Source: Vibrio sp. SCSIO 43135 (GTDB taxonomy: Bacteria > Pseudomonadota > Gammaproteobacteria > Enterobacterales > Vibrionaceae). From it: 64,000 nt of DNA. The stretch covers positions 186,001 to 250,000 of the forward strand of contig NZ_CP071860.1 of NCBI RefSeq assembly GCF_023716665.1, in the 5' to 3' direction. The notes below the pieces were generated by a model. It saw nothing but the letters and a program-made list of their open reading frames with translations, was not told the origin of the DNA and ran no database searches. Below are positions 60,809 through 64,000 of the stretch, piece after piece. The stretch's first letter is position 1; each line of letters opens with the position of its first letter. A program made the translations under genes and the position numbers.

Positions 60809-61573
60809 ATGATTGGTTTACGACTGTTTGCTGTCGCAGCTTTGTTACAGGTCAGTCAATTGGTAGCGGCAGAGCCAATTGAACTCGTGACACTCGACTA
60901 TCCTCCTTATATTGAGCAAAAAGAAGACCGCGTCTCGGGCGTTGCGGTCGATTTAGTTCGCTATGTGTTTGCTGAGTTAGAACAACCGGTAACTATCACG
61001 GTAATGCCTTGGGCTGAAGCGTTGAAGTTAGTCGAAAGTGGTGGTACCGATGGCATCTTCACCATATTCAAAAATCGCCAACGGGAACAGTTTGCTGATT
61101 ACAGTTCTCAAATGTTGTTTATGCAAAACATTAGCCTAGTCAGCTTGAAAGGGCGTGACATTTCCCCGCGAATCGCTATGTTCGCCAACTCCTCCCAGTT
61201 TACTTTGTGCGTGGTGAATAAAGTCAGTTATGGTAAAGCGGTCGATCAAAGAATTGCTGGTGGCCGCTTCAAAGAGGTTATTCGTCGCGAGAGTGCAAGT
61301 GAATGTGCTCGCCTTATCAATGAACAAGTTGCCGACTTATGGGTAAACAACGAATTCGGTGCGCGAAGTATTTTGGTAAAAGAAAAGTTGGAAGAGCAGC
61401 TAGAAATCTTATCCCCATCCATCGACGCTACCCAAAGCTTTATTGCGTTCTCCAAACTAAGAAACCATTCAGAACTTCTCAAGAACATTGATCAAGTGCT
61501 GTTCGAAATGAAACAAGATGGCCGCTATAACTCGCTTATTTATGATTATTTTGAGCGATTGAGAGAAGAGTAG
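60809..61573 (+). CDS. periplasmic solute-binding-like protein (SBP_bac_3)
   Basis: A 254-residue exported protein with a signal peptide (about 1-21) and a family 3 amino-acid-binding fold (IELVTLDYPPYIEQKEDRVS, then TVMPWAEALKLVESGGTDGI, and a C-terminal YNSLIYDYFERL). It contains two cysteines, one each in TLCVVN and ASECAR. No permease or ATPase genes are adjacent, so it is probably not part of a normal ABC transporter. Together with the neighbouring cyclase it may act as a periplasmic sensor, which is inference. A GGGAGGTGG ribosome site is very strong. Confidence 0.87.
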   Translation: MIGLRLFAVAALLQVSQLVAAEPIELVTLDYPPYIEQKEDRVSGVAVDLVRYVFAELEQPVTITVMPWAEALKLVESGGTDGIFTIFKNRQREQFADYSSQMLFMQNISLVSLKGRDISPRIAMFANSSQFTLCVVNKVSYGKAVDQRIAGGRFKEVIRRESASECARLINEQVADLWVNNEFGARSILVKEKLEEQLEILSPSIDATQSFIAFSKLRNHSELLKNIDQVLFEMKQDGRYNSLIYDYFERLREE

Positions 61574-61611
61574 CGAGTATATAGCTGTAGATAACAAGAT
61601 TAAAAGCCGCC

Positions 61612-61639
61612 CATAAGGAGGCGGCTTTTATTGCGCTAG
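61612..61639. terminator. bidirectional terminator
   Basis: AAAAGCCGCC (61612-61621) and GGCGGCTTTT (61630-61639), between the converging binding-protein and dgcA genes. Confidence 0.87.
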
Positions 61640-61666
61640 CAGTACACTTTTAGCTACCTGTGCACT

Positions 61667-62659
61667 TTAGTCGACAGGCTGAGGGACTAAGATTTGCCCA
61701 GATTGGTAGACTAAGCCATCGGGTTCTTCTATGCCTAACAATACGGGGCCATCTAAATCGACGATCTCTGCTCTAGTTGCAATAGGCAGGGCGGCTTTCA
61801 TTGCAATTGATGTTCCCAACATACAACCGACCATTACGCTAAAACCATGACCTCTGGCGAGTTCTTCAAGCTTTAATGCCTCAGTAAGCCCTCCTGTTTT
61901 ATCGAGCTTGATGTTGACCATTTCATAGCGGCCGAGCAATGCATGCAAATCTTCACTGGTGTGACAGCTTTCATCCGCGCACAATGGTATTGGGTGAGGG
62001 ATACCTTGCAAAACGTCATCTTGTCCAGCAGGTACCGGTTGTTCGATCATAGCGATCTGGTAATTAGCCAGTTGATCAAAAAGCTCAGCGAGAGGCAGAC
62101 TAAGCCATGCTTCATTGGCGTCCAATACAATTTTGCATTGAGGTGCCACACGGCGAATTGCTGCGACTCGTTCTATGATTTGTTGATCGTCGAGTTTCAC
62201 TTTGAGCAGTGTTGCTCCCAATTCAACGTACTCTTTGGCTTGTTCAGCCATTTGTGCTGGAGTGGCAATTGATACGGTCATCGCCGTTTCAATTTGGCTG
62301 GCAATTTCAAAGTACGGAGAAGGGAAACGGCTTCCTTTACGCGATATCTCACTTTGCCAAAATGCGCAGTCCAGTGCATTACGAGCCGCACCAGCTGGTA
62401 TGTTGTGCTGAAGCATTGCTCTCGCTTGCTCTGGAGTGTCAACGTTTTGAGTGCTGATATATTGAGCGAACGATTCAATTTGTTGGATTACCGAGTCGAC
62501 TGACTCTCCGTATCTAGGGTAAGGAGTACATTCACCCAATGAACTTATGCCCTCAAACTCAATGAGCACACGCACGACATCGACGTGAGTGCGAGTGCCT
62601 CGAGAAATACTGAAAGGTTTAGCCAGTTTGATTGAGTGATGCTGCGCCGATATGTTCAT
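61667..62659 (-). CDS. dgcA: N-acetyl-D-glutamate racemase / dipeptide epimerase (enolase superfamily)
   Basis: A 330-residue enolase-superfamily enzyme of the muconate-lactonizing subgroup, similar to L-Ala-D/L-Glu epimerases. Active-site Lys pairs and metal ligands are clear: LLKVKLDD (Lys), IVLDANEAW (Asp), MIEQPVP (Glu), CADESCH (Asp) and NIKLDKTGG (Lys). Directly upstream (10 bp) is the DUF1611 gene. In marine Gammaproteobacteria this pair is the DgcN/DgcA route for D-glutamate, where DgcN acetylates D-Glu and DgcA racemises the product. A peptidoglycan dipeptide epimerase role is the alternative. Confidence 0.82.
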   Translation of the reverse strand: MNISAQHHSIKLAKPFSISRGTRTHVDVVRVLIEFEGISSLGECTPYPRYGESVDSVIQQIESFAQYISTQNVDTPEQARAMLQHNIPAGAARNALDCAFWQSEISRKGSRFPSPYFEIASQIETAMTVSIATPAQMAEQAKEYVELGATLLKVKLDDQQIIERVAAIRRVAPQCKIVLDANEAWLSLPLAELFDQLANYQIAMIEQPVPAGQDDVLQGIPHPIPLCADESCHTSEDLHALLGRYEMVNIKLDKTGGLTEALKLEELARGHGFSVMVGCMLGTSIAMKAALPIATRAEIVDLDGPVLLGIEEPDGLVYQSGQILVPQPVD

Positions 62660-62668
62660 ATGCGCCTC

Positions 62669-63667
62669 TTACACCAAACGATCGACAATACTATTAACGC
62701 TAAAGCGAACAGGATCGGTCACAGGAAGTTGGTATCGTTCACTCCACTGTGCGCACAGTTCTCTCGCGTCTTCTTCCTCTAAGCTGGACGTATTGAGGCA
62801 AATACCCACGATCTTCGCATTTGGATTGGTAAGCTGAGCCGCTTGCTCGTTAGCAGCAATGGTGGCTTCAATGGTCGGCAAGCTTGCGTGAGGTAAGTGG
62901 CGAATGTGTTGTCTACCAATTTCGTGACACAGCACCATGGCATCAGGTTGTGCACCATGGAGCAAGCCCATACTGACGCCTGCATAAGATGGGTTAAACA
63001 GAGAGCCTTGGCCTTCAATGATGTCCCATTCGTGGTCGGTAAATGCAGGGCTAATCGCTTCCACAGCGCCTGAAATGAAATCAGCAACGACCGCATCAAT
63101 TGAGATGCCACTGCCTTGTACCAGAATGCCTGTTTGGCCAGTCGCTTTGAATTGAGCCTTAATGTCACGTTCTTGTAGTGCTTTTTCAATCGCGAGTGCA
63201 GCGAACATTTTTCCTACTGAACAGTCAGTTCCAACTGTTAGCAAGCGCTTACCTGCTCGTTCTTTTCCATTACCAACATCAAGGGCATCATCGAAGTGTC
63301 TAACATCGTGGAGTGTTGTTTTCCCTGCCTTTTGTAACGCGCTGAGTTCTTCCACATCCGACAGCCTTTGGTGCATGCCTGACGCAATTTCGAATCCCAT
63401 TTCTGCTGCGAGTATCAGTGTGCTGAGCCAAGTTTTTGGAATAAAGCCACCGGCATTCGCTGTCCCAATGACTAATGTCTTTGCGCCTGCTTCTTTTGCT
63501 TGCTCTAGCGATAGATCATCGAGCCCCAAGGATACGGTATCTTCAGTCAGGCGAAGTTGGCCGACACAAACGTTAGGGCGCCACTGGTGAATACCGCGGG
63601 CTGTTTTTGCTGAAAGCGGGTCAGTAACATCCCCAAGAAAAAGTAGGTAAGGCTGAGAGATAGACAT
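62669..63667 (-). CDS. dgcN: DUF1611 family D-glutamate N-acetyltransferase (DgcN-type)
   Basis: A 332-residue cytoplasmic protein of the DUF1611 family. It has an N-terminal Rossmann-like part (TLVIGTANAGGFIPKTWLST) and a P-loop-like second domain (LTVGTDCSVGKMFAALAIEK, then EGQGSLFNPSYAG and CHEIGR). The acetyltransferase activity is known for the DgcN member, which works with DgcA. The open frame extends to 63721, but AAGGA is spaced 7 nt from the ATG at 63667, which begins the conserved sequence. It heads the operon with dgcA and is followed upstream by a LysR-type gene on the same strand. Confidence 0.83.
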   Translation of the reverse strand: MSISQPYLLFLGDVTDPLSAKTARGIHQWRPNVCVGQLRLTEDTVSLGLDDLSLEQAKEAGAKTLVIGTANAGGFIPKTWLSTLILAAEMGFEIASGMHQRLSDVEELSALQKAGKTTLHDVRHFDDALDVGNGKERAGKRLLTVGTDCSVGKMFAALAIEKALQERDIKAQFKATGQTGILVQGSGISIDAVVADFISGAVEAISPAFTDHEWDIIEGQGSLFNPSYAGVSMGLLHGAQPDAMVLCHEIGRQHIRHLPHASLPTIEATIAANEQAAQLTNPNAKIVGICLNTSSLEEEDARELCAQWSERYQLPVTDPVRFSVNSIVDRLV

Positions 63668-63794
63668 AAGAATCCTTGCGTTGTATCCGTGAACTGTTGA
63701 GATGCAGCATATGAAATACAACGGCGCGCGCCGAATACTTATCTATTCGAAGCCTATAGCTTGAGGTTATACCCTCACTTTGACCGTATTGGTT

Positions 63795-64000
63795 TTAACT
63801 CTCTTGTGCCTCAATTTTAGCTTTGAGTGCAGCGATGAATTGCTGTGCGGTGATAGAGAAGGGTTGATGTTCTGCATGAAGGATCGATACGTGCAATGGG
63901 ATAGGCGGAGTCAGCTCGGCAGCTTTCATTGTGTTTACGTGACTAAATTGCGCGGCTGTCCAAGGGTCTACCACGGCTGAGCCTGCATTGTGTTTTACCA
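63795..64000 (-). CDS. LysR family regulator, C-terminal fragment
   Basis: The right edge cuts a minus-strand gene, leaving its last 68 codons. The fragment reads VKHNAGSAVVDPWTAAQFSH, then a beta strand LHVSILHA and a helical tail FIAALKAKIEAQES before the stop. The GSAVVDP turn and the final FIAAL helix are characteristic of the effector domain of LysR-type regulators. Its position upstream of dgcN on the same strand suggests the regulator of the D-glutamate operon (DgcR-like). Confidence 0.72.
   Translation of the reverse strand, partial: VKHNAGSAVVDPWTAAQFSHVNTMKAAELTPPIPLHVSILHAEHQPFSITAQQFIAALKAKIEAQES

Overview
The window looks like a piece of a Vibrio or close Vibrionaceae chromosome. 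The evidence is the gene content: an NfsB very close to the enterobacterial type, a Zur-boxed ShyB-type peptidoglycan endopeptidase, abundant chemoreceptors and GGDEF/EAL proteins, and a ToxR/ToxS-like membrane regulator pair. Base composition is moderate, with AT-rich accessory stretches. No rRNA, tRNA, insertion sequence, integrase, prophage or CRISPR array was seen. The mix of transporters, regulators and secreted proteins would suit a secondary chromosome, but that is inference.

Region 1 (1-16 kb): the end of an EAL gene, a small zinc-ribbon protein, a chemoreceptor, a DUF1289 protein, a CRP-boxed dicarboxylate/amino acid symporter and a YitT membrane protein come first. A three-gene envelope operon (outer-membrane barrel, Omp85-type barrel, DUF4056 protein) follows, divergent from a TetR gene with a palindromic operator between them. 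An S33 peptidase, nfsB with a small monooxygenase, a LysR gene, two EamA exporters and a GNAT acetyltransferase complete the region.

Region 2 (16-22.5 kb): a patatin-like lipase, a small divergent glycan cluster (flippase, GT2, GT4), and a TetR/DHFR-like pair sharing a perfect 31-bp palindrome.

Region 3 (22.5-30.5 kb): a zinc-starvation island. A Zur-type regulator with its own Zur box is followed by a dihydroorotase paralogue, a gamma-carbonic anhydrase and a COG0523 metallochaperone GTPase. Next come an aspartoacylase and a ShyB-like M23 endopeptidase, divergent around a perfect 36-bp palindrome with a Zur-box core, then an M14 carboxypeptidase.

Region 4 (30.5-42 kb): an exo/endonuclease-fold lipoprotein, a PAP2 protein, a LysR/MATE pair, an ASCH protein, an orphan urea transporter, a dCache chemoreceptor, a nitrobindin-like secreted protein and an ABC-F ATPase.

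Region 5 (42-57 kb): AT-rich accessory DNA, largely of unknown function. It holds a trypsin-fold protein whose catalytic serine is replaced by lysine, tandem outer-membrane barrel paralogues (one with an EAAAK-type helix), an EAL gene next to a ToxR/ToxS-like overlapping pair, and a lipoprotein with a 9-bp coding tandem repeat. It also holds a candidate orphan small RNA with its own promoter and terminator (about 52.2 kb), several small secreted proteins, and a 44-residue membrane peptide coupled to a 100-residue protein.

Region 6 (57-64 kb): dps, ldhA, a diguanylate cyclase with a periplasmic-binding-type protein, and a D-glutamate catabolism pair (dgcA, dgcN) beside a truncated LysR gene at the right edge.
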